Below are positions 49,935-58,507 of a stretch of DNA of 64,000 bases, piece by piece; the stretch's first letter is position 1, and each line of letters opens with the position of its first letter. Both the position numbers and the translations under genes were made by a program. Origin of the DNA: Candidatus Aminicenantes bacterium UBA6072 (GTDB lineage: Bacteria > Acidobacteriota > Aminicenantia > UBA2199); the NCBI GenBank assembly GCA_002436105.1, contig DIXU01000003.1:124001-188000 (forward strand). Reading direction: 5' to 3'. The notes under the pieces are model-generated. The model had not been told where the DNA came from, made no database searches, and saw only the letters and a list, made by a program, of their open reading frames with translations.

Positions 49935-51374
49935 ATGATCCCCGCAGCCAGACCTTCCGTGGTCATCGCCGGCGCCAGCGGCTTCATCGGCGCCGCCCTG
50001 GCCCGCGAGCTCCGCGCCGATTACCGGGTCATCGGCCTCGGCCGCGGCGACCGCCCGGGCGATTTTCCCCCCGACGTTGAATGGCGGCGCTGCGACCTTT
50101 TCTCGCTGTTTGAATGCGAGCGCGCCGTCGCCGGCGTTGGATCCGCGTTCTACCTGGTGCATTCCATGCTGCCGTCGGCCAGCCTGACGCAGGGGACCTT
50201 CCAGGATTTCGATCTGATCTGCGCCGACAATTTCGCCCGGGCGGCGGCCAGGGCCGGGATCGGCCACATCATCTACCTGGGCGGCATGATTCCCGACCAG
50301 GCCGATCTTTCGCGCCACATCCTGAGCCGGCGCGAAGTGGAACTGACCCTGGGGGCCCATGGCGTGACGCTGACCACCCTGCGCGCCGGCATCGTCATCG
50401 GCCTGCGCGGCTCCTCCTACGGCATGTTCCGCACCGTTCTGGAGCGGGCGCCGCTCATCCCCTGCCCGCGCTGGTCCGCCTCCCTGATCCAGCCGGTGGC
50501 CCTGGCCGACGCCATCCGCCTGCTGCGCCATTGCCTGGAGAATCCGGAGACGGAAAGCCGCAGCCATGACATCGGCTCCGGCGACATCATGACCTACCGC
50601 GAGCTTCTGGAACGCAGCGCCCGGCTGCTGGGCCGGCAGCGCCTGTTCTTCAACCTGCCTTTCCAGCTGATCGGACTCTCCAAGGTTTTCCTGGCCCTGA
50701 TCAGCGGCTATCCGCGCCAGCTCGTTTCGCCCCTCGTCGAAAGCCTGAAGCATTCCCTGTTCAGCCGCGACCTGAGCCTGCAGACCAAGGCGGGCCTGAC
50801 GCCGCTCACGCTGGAGCAGGCCGTGCAGGCATCGCTGCAGGAGGAGAAAAGCAGCGGCTGCTTCCGCTCCATCCATGCCCTCGAGACGCGCCGCAAGCGC
50901 GTCATCCCCCGCCCCGACCGCAATACCGTGCGCTCGGTGCAGCGCATCCACCTGCCGCCGGGCCGGAGCGCGCGCTGGCTGGCGTTGCGCTTCACCGTCT
51001 GGCTGCCGCGCTTCTTCCGCTCCCTGCTCCGCGCCGACATCGCTGGCGACGGCGGCCTCGTCATCCGCAGCCGCCCGTTCCGCGTCTCACTCCTCGAGCT
51101 GCGCTTCGATTCGCAGCGCAGCGCCGCATCCATCCGCCAGCTGTTCTACATCACCGGCGGCCTGCTGGCGCGCAGGACCGACTGCGCCACCCGGCGCCCG
51201 CGCCTGGAGTTCCGCGAGGTGCTGGGCGGCAGCGCCGTCCTGGTGGCCATTCACGACTACCGTCCCACGCTCCCCTGGCCCGTCTACAACCTGACCCAGG
51301 CCCGGGCCCATCTCTGGGTGATGCGCAACTTCGCCCGTGCCGTCTCCGCCGGCGCCGCGAGATTTCCCAAATAG
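49935..51374 (+). CDS. NAD(P)-binding epimerase/oxidoreductase with C-terminal extension
   Basis: 479 residues. The first 300 residues are an atypical SDR related to YbjT/NmrA: VVIAGASGFIGAALAREL, LVHSMLPS, LGGMIPDQADLSRH and a C-terminal substrate region (DIGSGDIMTYRELLERSARLLG). The remaining 170 residues (from about 300) are a separate alpha/beta region (SVQRIHLPPGRSARWLALRF, SLLELRFDSQRSAASIRQLFY) of uncertain family, resembling the domain found after YbjT-like proteins (DUF2867 type). Substrate not predictable. It is divergent from murI. Confidence 0.83.
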   Translation: MIPAARPSVVIAGASGFIGAALARELRADYRVIGLGRGDRPGDFPPDVEWRRCDLFSLFECERAVAGVGSAFYLVHSMLPSASLTQGTFQDFDLICADNFARAAARAGIGHIIYLGGMIPDQADLSRHILSRREVELTLGAHGVTLTTLRAGIVIGLRGSSYGMFRTVLERAPLIPCPRWSASLIQPVALADAIRLLRHCLENPETESRSHDIGSGDIMTYRELLERSARLLGRQRLFFNLPFQLIGLSKVFLALISGYPRQLVSPLVESLKHSLFSRDLSLQTKAGLTPLTLEQAVQASLQEEKSSGCFRSIHALETRRKRVIPRPDRNTVRSVQRIHLPPGRSARWLALRFTVWLPRFFRSLLRADIAGDGGLVIRSRPFRVSLLELRFDSQRSAASIRQLFYITGGLLARRTDCATRRPRLEFREVLGGSAVLVAIHDYRPTLPWPVYNLTQARAHLWVMRNFARAVSAGAARFPK

Positions 51375-51392
51375 TTTTTTTTGTTGTATAAT
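51364..51392 (+). promoter_or_regulatory. Promoter of the PilZ gene
   Basis: Weak -35 TTCCCA (51364-51369), 17-base spacer, perfect TATAAT (51387-51392). The leader of about 30 bases carries GGAGG eight bases before GTG 51429. Confidence 0.6.
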
Positions 51393-51428
51393 CGCCCCTT
51401 CAGTCTCATTCAAGCGGAGGACCTGCCC

Positions 51429-51743
51429 GTGGAAAAAAGATTGGAACCGCGCACCCAGCACTGCATCGAGCTGATGTACGGCAGCAACGACACCTTCTGT
51501 CCCGGCACCGCCCTCAACCTGTCGCCCCACGGCATGCGCATCCATGCCGAAAGCCAGATCGTGTCCATCGACCGCGAGATCAAGCTGCTCCTGACGCTGG
51601 GCGGCGAGCTGGTCAGCATGCGCGGCGTCGTGCGCTGGAACAGCGAGGTCTATGACCTCGATCCCGAGACCGACAAGCACCTGGGCGTGTTCATCCCCGA
51701 TCCCCCCGCCGACTACCTCCGCTTTCTCGGCCAGCTGAACTGA
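51429..51743 (+). CDS. Single-domain PilZ protein (possible c-di-GMP receptor)
   Basis: 104 residues, GTG start behind GGAGG. The beta-barrel core matches PilZ (ALNLSPHGMRIHAESQIVS, LGGELVSMRGVVRWNSEVYDL, LGVFIPDP). The N-terminal EKRLEPRTQH contains an Arg region where PilZ has R-x3-R; only KRLEPR is seen, so the switch is degenerate and c-di-GMP binding is uncertain. The D/N-x-S-x2-G motif is visible as NLSPHG. Possible effector of the GGDEF and HD-GYP proteins. Confidence 0.8.
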   Translation: MEKRLEPRTQHCIELMYGSNDTFCPGTALNLSPHGMRIHAESQIVSIDREIKLLLTLGGELVSMRGVVRWNSEVYDLDPETDKHLGVFIPDPPADYLRFLGQLN

Positions 51744-51845
51744 GGCGTCGCCGGCCCCAAGGGCGGCATCTTCCTGGGGAGCCGCCGGTGTCCCGCGGGC
51801 ATCCATGGGGCGGCCGCCGAACGGTCCGCCCCAGGGTGCGGACGA

Positions 51846-54467
51846 TCAGAACTTGACGATCACGAAGGCGCGCGAGCGCACCACCTTGAAGTCGTCGTAG
51901 CGGACGCCTCCGATCCAGTCGTTGCCCGTCGCGTAGTCGAAGATATAGCCCACCTGGAGGCCGGCGAACTCACTCTTGCCGATTAGGTAGAGTTTGTTCT
52001 TCTTGGAGGAGAGATCGGCATTGCCGAAGGTGATGCCGTCGGCGTAGATGCAATAGCCCAGCCTGGCATAGATCTCATCGGTGATCTGGCAGCCCAGGCC
52101 GATGTCGTAGATCCATTTCTTGCTCTTGTAGTCGTCGCTGAGGTCGATGAGGTTGGCGTTGTCCGTGTCATCGATCAGCTTGATCTTGCCGGAGATATCA
52201 AAAGACTTGCCCAAGGTGAAGGCGTACTTGAAGCGCAACAGGCCGATGAAGGTACTGCGGTCCTGGTCCTTGTTCCAGATGCGGGCGTTGACCGGGTAGA
52301 CGTCCATGTCACGCCCCTGGGTGTTGGAGTTGTAGCCGATGCTGGTGACCTCGGCCGCCAGGTCCAGGCCGCTCTTGTTGAAGGTCAGCACGCCAGTGAG
52401 ACCCTTCCAGCCGATGACGCTCTCGTAGGGCACTTCATCGAACTGCGTCTCGCCGTTGTCGGCGATCGGTGAAACCGTCTGGCCGAAATTGCCCTCGTAG
52501 CCGATCCAGTCCTGGCTGTGGCGCCACAGCTCGCCGGCGCTCCAGGCATTCCAGCGGCCGGAAACGTCGTCGCCCTCGAAGCCCTCGGTCAGCAGGACGT
52601 CCTGCTCGCGGCGCGAGGCCATGATGGAGATGTAGTCGTCCCCGATGTTGAAATACTCCAGCGAGAGGTTGATGCCAACCTTGAGCGGGTCCTGCAGCAG
52701 GGCGGTCAGCTTGAACATGCTGTCCTTGCAGTCCTTGGCGGGCATGCTGTTCCAGCCGCCCCAGTCCTTGGTGTAGTTGGCAGCCAGGTAAGTGGTCGAA
52801 GCGTGGGCGAACACCCCGGAAAGCTGCAGAAAGTCAACGGGGTTGGCGTCGAACTCGCCCGAGAAGATGGTGCTCCTGAAACGGTCGGTGAAATCAATGC
52901 CGTCGCGGGAGTTCGTATCGTCGGGATCGACCTCCAGGTCGCTGGTATAATAGGAGAGGACGCGAAAGCCGTACTTGTTGCTGGGCTTGAAATCGACCTT
53001 GCCGGCAAAGGCATAGTCCTTGTTGATATGCAGCTGGTTGTCGTAATCCAAACCGGCCGTCCGCCAGCCGGGACCGGCCCAAAGCGACGGCAGGCTGATG
53101 CGCGCCAGGTCGTAGCTCACCGTTTTGGCCAGCTTGGCGCTCAGAAAGAGCCCGGCGGCATTGTCGCGGTCGATGTAGCGCAGCCGGCCGATGGTGTAGG
53201 GGCTGAACATGGCCAGGTCGCTGGCACCGATGTGGATCCTGTCGACGATGCCTTTCAGCCAATCCGGGGTGCGCACGTCGGCCCAGGAGCCGCGGAGCTT
53301 GAACAGCCCGGGGCGTTCGATGTTGCCGTTATGCACCGCCATGTCCCAGAAAGTAGCCCAATAATTCTCGCGATAGCGGCTCTGGATGCGGGCACCGACT
53401 TCAATGTTGTTGGAGACCTTGGCCTGCATATTGAGCTCGAGCTCGGGCGCGATACCGTTGTGGCCGTGGGTGTGGTTGGTCCCCTGGGTGGCATCATTCT
53501 CATGCAGGAAGTTGATGAACAGCTGCCCGTTCACCTTGATGCCGAACTTGTCGCTTTTGGCCCGCGCCGGAGCAGGCGTCGCGGCTACCGGGGCCACCGG
53601 AGCTTCCGCCGTAGTTTCCGCGGTCGCATCGATGGGCTCCATGACTTTGTTCAGGTATACCATGGGCAGTTTCACGTACACATATCCGGCCGGGTCGTCG
53701 TCGCTCACCCAGGCCGACATGATCTTGTGCTGCAGGTCGGCCTCATCTCCGCCTCCCTTGCCGGGAGGGACCAGCATGTCGAGAAAGTTGGGATCGCCGT
53801 CATAGTCGCTGCCGCCGCCGAAGCGGTGCTGGCCTTCGTATTCATTGAGCTTGCGCACCAGGATGGAGTTCCCTTCGGGGAAGCCCTCGTTCGAGGTGAT
53901 CAGCACCTGCCAGCCCCAATCGTCGCTGACGTCGGCGCCGAGGTCTTCCTTTTTGATGATCGCGGTGAAGCTTTTGCCGCGCGGGGTGACGCTGAGCGGC
54001 ACGATGACATCCCGTTCCATGTCCCCCGCTTTCATCTTCACCTCGGTCTTGACCCGCGAACTCGGCTGCGGGCTCATGATGACGGCCTTTTCCCAGTAGC
54101 TGCCGGGCAGGAATTCGGCGTTCAGGCCAGGCAACGCCAGCTGGTGGCCGCTGCCCGTCTTGCCGTCCATGTCGATGAAGACGAAGGCCTGCTGCACGCT
54201 GAAGCCGCTGGCCATGTTCCAGGGGTTTTCCAGGCCGGCGCCCACGTTCACGGTCAACTCGACCGTGCTCCCCTTGTCTTTCACCATGAATTCGGTGATG
54301 TCGAAAGACCCCGGCTTGTAGACCGGGTCGGTGGGATAGATGAAGCTGCCGCTGCCGTTGTCATCGCCCTGCGGGTCCTTGAAGGTGATCTCCTTCTGGG
54401 CCAGCACGGGCATGAACAGGATCAGCAGGGCCAGGACCAGGAATAGTCCGACTTGCTTTTTTATCAT
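51846..54467 (-). CDS. Outer-membrane protein with glucodextranase-C-like domain
   Basis: 873 residues, last gene of the glucan ABC operon. Signal peptide 1-23. Residues about 24-255 match the glucodextranase C-terminal/DOMON-like module (ITFKDPQGDDNGSGSFIYPTD, GSFDITEFMVKDKGS, ENPWNMASG, AFVFIDMDGKTGSGH). A Pro/Ala/Glu linker follows (about 290-325), then a roughly 550-residue beta-barrel with alternating aromatic strands ending VIVKF (terminal Phe, the assembly signal). A glucan-binding outer-membrane channel, in effect a maltoporin analogue, is the inference. AGGAGGT lies five bases before ATG 54467, and malG ends 11 bases upstream. Confidence 0.8.
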   Translation of the reverse strand: MIKKQVGLFLVLALLILFMPVLAQKEITFKDPQGDDNGSGSFIYPTDPVYKPGSFDITEFMVKDKGSTVELTVNVGAGLENPWNMASGFSVQQAFVFIDMDGKTGSGHQLALPGLNAEFLPGSYWEKAVIMSPQPSSRVKTEVKMKAGDMERDVIVPLSVTPRGKSFTAIIKKEDLGADVSDDWGWQVLITSNEGFPEGNSILVRKLNEYEGQHRFGGGSDYDGDPNFLDMLVPPGKGGGDEADLQHKIMSAWVSDDDPAGYVYVKLPMVYLNKVMEPIDATAETTAEAPVAPVAATPAPARAKSDKFGIKVNGQLFINFLHENDATQGTNHTHGHNGIAPELELNMQAKVSNNIEVGARIQSRYRENYWATFWDMAVHNGNIERPGLFKLRGSWADVRTPDWLKGIVDRIHIGASDLAMFSPYTIGRLRYIDRDNAAGLFLSAKLAKTVSYDLARISLPSLWAGPGWRTAGLDYDNQLHINKDYAFAGKVDFKPSNKYGFRVLSYYTSDLEVDPDDTNSRDGIDFTDRFRSTIFSGEFDANPVDFLQLSGVFAHASTTYLAANYTKDWGGWNSMPAKDCKDSMFKLTALLQDPLKVGINLSLEYFNIGDDYISIMASRREQDVLLTEGFEGDDVSGRWNAWSAGELWRHSQDWIGYEGNFGQTVSPIADNGETQFDEVPYESVIGWKGLTGVLTFNKSGLDLAAEVTSIGYNSNTQGRDMDVYPVNARIWNKDQDRSTFIGLLRFKYAFTLGKSFDISGKIKLIDDTDNANLIDLSDDYKSKKWIYDIGLGCQITDEIYARLGYCIYADGITFGNADLSSKKNKLYLIGKSEFAGLQVGYIFDYATGNDWIGGVRYDDFKVVRSRAFVIVKF

Positions 54468-54478
54468 GGTACCTCCTT

Positions 54479-55327
54479 TTAACCCTTGACACTCCCGGCC
54501 GTCAGGCCGGAAACCAGGTATTTCTGCAGGATGAAGAAGAGCGCCACGATGGGGATGGACACCAGGATGGCGCCGGCAGCGAACAGTCCCCAATCCTGGG
54601 CGAACTGTCCGACGAAATTGCGCAGGGCCACCGGCAGGGTATAGCTGAGCTCGCGGTTCATGAAGGTCGCTGCCAGGATATATTCGTTCCAAGCCGTCAT
54701 GAATGAAAAAAGGGCCGTGACCGCCAGGGCGGGCTTGGCCAGCGGCAGGATGATCTTGTAGAAAATCAGGGTGCGGGAGGCGCCGTCGATCAGGGCCGAC
54801 TCCTCCAGTTCCTTGGGGATGGTATCGAAATAGCCTTTCAGCATCCAGATACTGAAGGGAATGGCCGACGTCGAATAGACGAGGACCAGGCCGGCCAGGT
54901 TATCCAGCAGTCCCAGCCAATTGACGATCAGGTACAGCGGGATCATCATCAGGGTGCCGGGGAACATCTGGGTGATGAGAAAAGAGAGCAGCCCGGCCGT
55001 TCGTCCCGGGAAGCGGAAACGCGAAAAAGCGTAGCCGGCGGTGGCGGCCAGGAATATGCCGATGACGGAAGTAGCGGCGGCGACGATCAAGCTGTTCAGC
55101 AGCCAGATGAAAAACGGCTTTTCGAACAGGATATGGTTGAAATTTTCCAGCGTGGGCTGGGCGGGGAACAGGCTGAGGGACAGGGACAGGCCTTTCTGGG
55201 AACCGAAGGCGATCTTGAAAACCCAGAGGACTGGATAGACCGTGCCGATGGTGAACAGCAGGATGAAGAACTGCAGCAGGGCGCCGATCACCCTTTCGCG
55301 GAACGACCTCTTATTTTTCTTTTCCAT
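54479..55327 (-). CDS. ABC sugar permease, MalG-like
   Basis: Inner-membrane permease of the carbohydrate-uptake-1 family, 282 residues with six helices (FILLFTIGTVYPVLWVFKIAF first). The EAA loop that contacts the ATPase is present as EESALIDGASRTLIFYKIILPLAKPAL. It ends SGLTAGSVKG like other MalG proteins. It pairs with the MalF-like protein 14 bases upstream and with the ATPase at 58504. Substrate is inferred to be malto-oligosaccharides or another alpha-glucan from the linked amylase. Confidence 0.92.
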   Translation of the reverse strand: MEKKNKRSFRERVIGALLQFFILLFTIGTVYPVLWVFKIAFGSQKGLSLSLSLFPAQPTLENFNHILFEKPFFIWLLNSLIVAAATSVIGIFLAATAGYAFSRFRFPGRTAGLLSFLITQMFPGTLMMIPLYLIVNWLGLLDNLAGLVLVYSTSAIPFSIWMLKGYFDTIPKELEESALIDGASRTLIFYKIILPLAKPALAVTALFSFMTAWNEYILAATFMNRELSYTLPVALRNFVGQFAQDWGLFAAGAILVSIPIVALFFILQKYLVSGLTAGSVKG

Positions 55328-55341
55328 GCTTTCTTCCCGGC

Positions 55342-57285
55342 CTAGTCGAAAACACCCTCAGTGGCCTTGGTGATACGGTTGGTGTAGATCCCGTAGGTCA
55401 GCAGGATGAGAAAGATCAGGATGGAGTAGGCCGCCGCATAGCCCCAGTTGAACTTTTCAAAGGCAAAGCGGTAGGCCTGGGTGATCAGGATCTCGGTGCT
55501 GCGGTTGGGCTCGCCGTTGGAGACCAGGTAGATGACGTTGAACATGTTGAAGGTCCAGATCGTTCCCAGGATGATGGCCGGGAACAGGGCCGGCTTCAAC
55601 AGGGGCATGGTGATGCTTTTGAACTGCTGCCATTTGCCGGCGCCGTCGATCTGCGCGGCTTCGTAGAGGTCGGCCGGGATGGACTGCAGGGCACCCAGGC
55701 AGATGACCATCATGAAGGGAAAGCCCAGCCAGGTGTTGGTGGCGACATTGGCGAAGAACGCGGTCCAGAAATTGTTGAAGAAGCTGATCGGCTCGAAGCC
55801 GAGCAGCTTGATGAAGGCGTTGATGGCCCCGAACTGCTTGTGGAACATCCCCTTCCAGATCAAGGCCGTGATGTAGCTGGGCATGGCCCAGGGCAGGATG
55901 AGCAGCACCCGGTAGACGCGCTTGAGCGGGAAGCCGGGTTTGTTGAGGATGATGGCCAGGGTCAGGCCGATACTCACATGCAGGAAGACATTGATCATCG
56001 TCCACATGAGCGTGACCAGCAGGATGAAGTAGAAATTCTCCGGGGTCAGGGGGTGGAAGTCGGTCAGGATCTTGACGAAATTTTGCAGCCCGACAAAGAC
56101 CCACTTGCCGCTCTGGCTGGGCGGAACCCGGAAGAAAGCCATGGAAAGGCCATACAAGAAAGGCAGCAGGACCAGGGCGATCATCCCGACCATGGCCGGG
56201 AAAACCATGATATAGGAATAGCGGTGCTTATTCAGCGCCCGCAGGGTCCGCAGGGCATACCCGGCCATGATGAAGAACAGCAGCAGTCCGGCCAGGAGTC
56301 CGAAAACAGCCAGAACGACCTTCAGCTGCCGCACGCTTTGGCGCCGGCGCTCGGCCTGCGCCGCCGCGTCGGCCTCCACGGCGATGGCGTCGCCGCCTGG
56401 CATGGTGACGCGTTCGCCGCCGGAGGCGGAATCTTCCATTTCGCCCGCGGGGACGAAGCGCGCCGTTTTCCACTCGCTCAGCATGTCGCTGAATGACCCG
56501 CCCTTCAGGTCAGCTGCGAAGACGGGGAGGAGTTCCGGGGCCTCGCGGGCCAGGACGGCACCGACTTCGGCCAGATGGGCCCGCTTGGCGGCGCCGGCTT
56601 GCGCCTGGTTCCGGCCCTCGTTGGCCAACAGCAGCAGCGAACCCGCGGCCAGGGCGATCAGCAGGAAGGCCGCGGCCAGGGGCCAGCGCCACTTGAAGAA
56701 CTTTCCCTGCATGAAATAGAAGGCCAGGAACAGGGCCAGGAACAGAGCCCAAATCCGCCCATCCATTGCACCGCGGACCTTCTCCAGCCCATAGTCGATG
56801 CGCAGAGTGCCCACGCTCTTGCGGCGGCCTTTCAACGCCGGCTCGCTCAGCGCCAGCGTGCCGGCCTTGCGGTCCAGGTCCAGGAGATACGGTTTGCGCC
56901 GGGCCGACTTCAGCAGGTAACGGATCTCCACGCCGCTGTCGTAAAGCGACTTGTCGGCGACATCGCCGGGATCGACGTCGGCGCCCAGCTTGAGCGGATC
57001 GGAATGATACAGGAAGCTCGTCCCCGCCAACACCTGCAGCTCGCCGATGCGAGGGTCGGCGCGGCGGACCGCGCCGGCCAGGGCGGCGATCTGTTCCGGC
57101 CCGCCGGCGCCGCTCTCCACGGCGAGCGCCAGCGGCCGCAGCCACAGGTGCGCCCTGGTCCGGGAAACCTCCAGCTGACGGTCCAGCTTGAAGGCGCGGT
57201 CCAGGACCAGGAAGCCGGCCAGCACGGTACACAGGGCGGCCAGCAACGCGATGGGAACGGCGGCGTTCTTCCGGATTCCGGTCAT
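55342..57285 (-). CDS. MalF-like ABC permease with long N-terminal sensor-like extension
   Basis: 647 residues, much longer than usual MalF-type permeases outside enterics, and differently built. The permease core is 355-647 with TM helices and the EAA loop YEAAQIDGAGKWQQFKSITMPLLKP. Before it: TM1 (9-28), a 150-residue periplasmic loop (29-177), TM2 and TM3 (178-194, 201-221), a second 100-residue periplasmic loop (222-322) and TM4 (323-343). The two loops have a weak CHASE/dCache-like look (first loop ending KSVGTLRIDYGLEKV). E. coli MalF has one large P2 loop inside the core, not this arrangement. The extension might sense substrate or dock the binding protein. Confidence 0.85.
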   Translation of the reverse strand: MTGIRKNAAVPIALLAALCTVLAGFLVLDRAFKLDRQLEVSRTRAHLWLRPLALAVESGAGGPEQIAALAGAVRRADPRIGELQVLAGTSFLYHSDPLKLGADVDPGDVADKSLYDSGVEIRYLLKSARRKPYLLDLDRKAGTLALSEPALKGRRKSVGTLRIDYGLEKVRGAMDGRIWALFLALFLAFYFMQGKFFKWRWPLAAAFLLIALAAGSLLLLANEGRNQAQAGAAKRAHLAEVGAVLAREAPELLPVFAADLKGGSFSDMLSEWKTARFVPAGEMEDSASGGERVTMPGGDAIAVEADAAAQAERRRQSVRQLKVVLAVFGLLAGLLLFFIMAGYALRTLRALNKHRYSYIMVFPAMVGMIALVLLPFLYGLSMAFFRVPPSQSGKWVFVGLQNFVKILTDFHPLTPENFYFILLVTLMWTMINVFLHVSIGLTLAIILNKPGFPLKRVYRVLLILPWAMPSYITALIWKGMFHKQFGAINAFIKLLGFEPISFFNNFWTAFFANVATNTWLGFPFMMVICLGALQSIPADLYEAAQIDGAGKWQQFKSITMPLLKPALFPAIILGTIWTFNMFNVIYLVSNGEPNRSTEILITQAYRFAFEKFNWGYAAAYSILIFLILLTYGIYTNRITKATEGVFD

Positions 57286-57298
57286 GATCCGCGCGTCA

Positions 57299-58507
57299 TT
57301 ACTGCCTGAACGTCTCGATATCCTTGACGATCTTGCCCTGGGCCTCGTCCAGCGCCTCCTTTGGCTTGGCGGTTTTGTTCAGGATCTTGCCGATGGCCAG
57401 GTCGAAGGGCGTCCAGACCATCATCATCTCGGCGATGTTGGGCATGGCCACGGCCGTCTCGGCCTGCAGCTTGAAAACCGGGATGAACGGGTGGTTCTTC
57501 ACGGCGGGATCGTCGTAGGCCTGGAGGTTGGCCACCGGTTGGCCCCCTTTCTTGGCCATCACCAGCAGCGCTTCCCTGCCGGTGAAATACTTGATGACCT
57601 CGAAGGCCTCCTTCTTGCGGGCGGACTGCGACGACATGAACATCGCCTCCACGGTGAGGAACGGCCGGGGCTTGGCCTTGATCTCCGTGATCATGGGCAG
57701 CGGGGCGACGCCGAAGTCGATCCCTTTCTCGATCTCGCCCAGGAACCAGGGGCCGCTGATGATCATGGCCGCCTGGCCGCGGTTGAACAGTGTCGTCACC
57801 AGGGTGTTGGTGATCTCCTCGGGCATGATGTTCTGGTTGCGGTACAGGTCGTAGACAAAGGCCAGCGCCCTGACATTGCCGGGCGAGTTGACGATCGGCT
57901 CGTCGTTCTTGTCGAAAATGCCGCCGCCGAAACCGAACAGCCAGGCGGAGTTGTAATAAGTCAGCCCGATCTCGTAGACCAGTCCGAACTTGTTCTGCCC
58001 GATGTGGGTGTTCTTCTTGGCCATGGCGATCATCTCGGCGGTGTCCTTGGGCGGCGTCCCGATCAGTTTCTTGTTGTAGATCAGGGCCGTGCATTTCAGG
58101 GAGGTGGGCAGGCCGTAGAGGGCGTCCTCGTAGGTCAGCGCCTCCAGCGTCGAGGGAATGAAGAGGGCCGCCATGTCCTTTTTCACCCACAGCCCCAGGG
58201 GTTCAAGGACCTTTTTGTCGGCCCAATAGCCCACGCGGTCGTGGCCGAAGATGAAGACGTCGGGGCCCTTGCCGCGCGGCACGGCGGCGGTGATCTTGTC
58301 GGGCAGGGCGTCGAAAGGCACCTGCAGGAACTGGATCCTGATCCCGGGGTTCAGCTTGGAAAAATTCGCCCCGACTTCCTCCAGGGCGTCTTTTTCCATG
58401 CCGCGGTAAGAATGCCAGAAGACGATCGTCACCGGCTGGGCGAAACACGGAGCGGCCCAGGCGGACAGGACCAGGGCGGCGGCGAACACGGCAAGCCATT
58501 TTTTCAT
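57299..58507 (-). CDS. ABC sugar-binding protein, MalE-like
   Basis: Periplasmic solute-binding protein of the carbohydrate-uptake-1 family, 402 residues. Signal peptide about 1-23, ending PCFAQ. Conserved are TIVFWHSYRGMEKDALEEV near the start and GQAAMIISGPWFLGEIEKGIDFGVAPLPMI in the second lobe. No lipobox (the Cys before FAQ is not in lipobox context), so it is soluble. The ATG overlaps the stop of the ATPase gene by four bases (ATGA) and MalF follows 13 bases on. Ligand inferred, not proven. Confidence 0.93.
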   Translation of the reverse strand: MKKWLAVFAAALVLSAWAAPCFAQPVTIVFWHSYRGMEKDALEEVGANFSKLNPGIRIQFLQVPFDALPDKITAAVPRGKGPDVFIFGHDRVGYWADKKVLEPLGLWVKKDMAALFIPSTLEALTYEDALYGLPTSLKCTALIYNKKLIGTPPKDTAEMIAMAKKNTHIGQNKFGLVYEIGLTYYNSAWLFGFGGGIFDKNDEPIVNSPGNVRALAFVYDLYRNQNIMPEEITNTLVTTLFNRGQAAMIISGPWFLGEIEKGIDFGVAPLPMITEIKAKPRPFLTVEAMFMSSQSARKKEAFEVIKYFTGREALLVMAKKGGQPVANLQAYDDPAVKNHPFIPVFKLQAETAVAMPNIAEMMMVWTPFDLAIGKILNKTAKPKEALDEAQGKIVKDIETFRQ

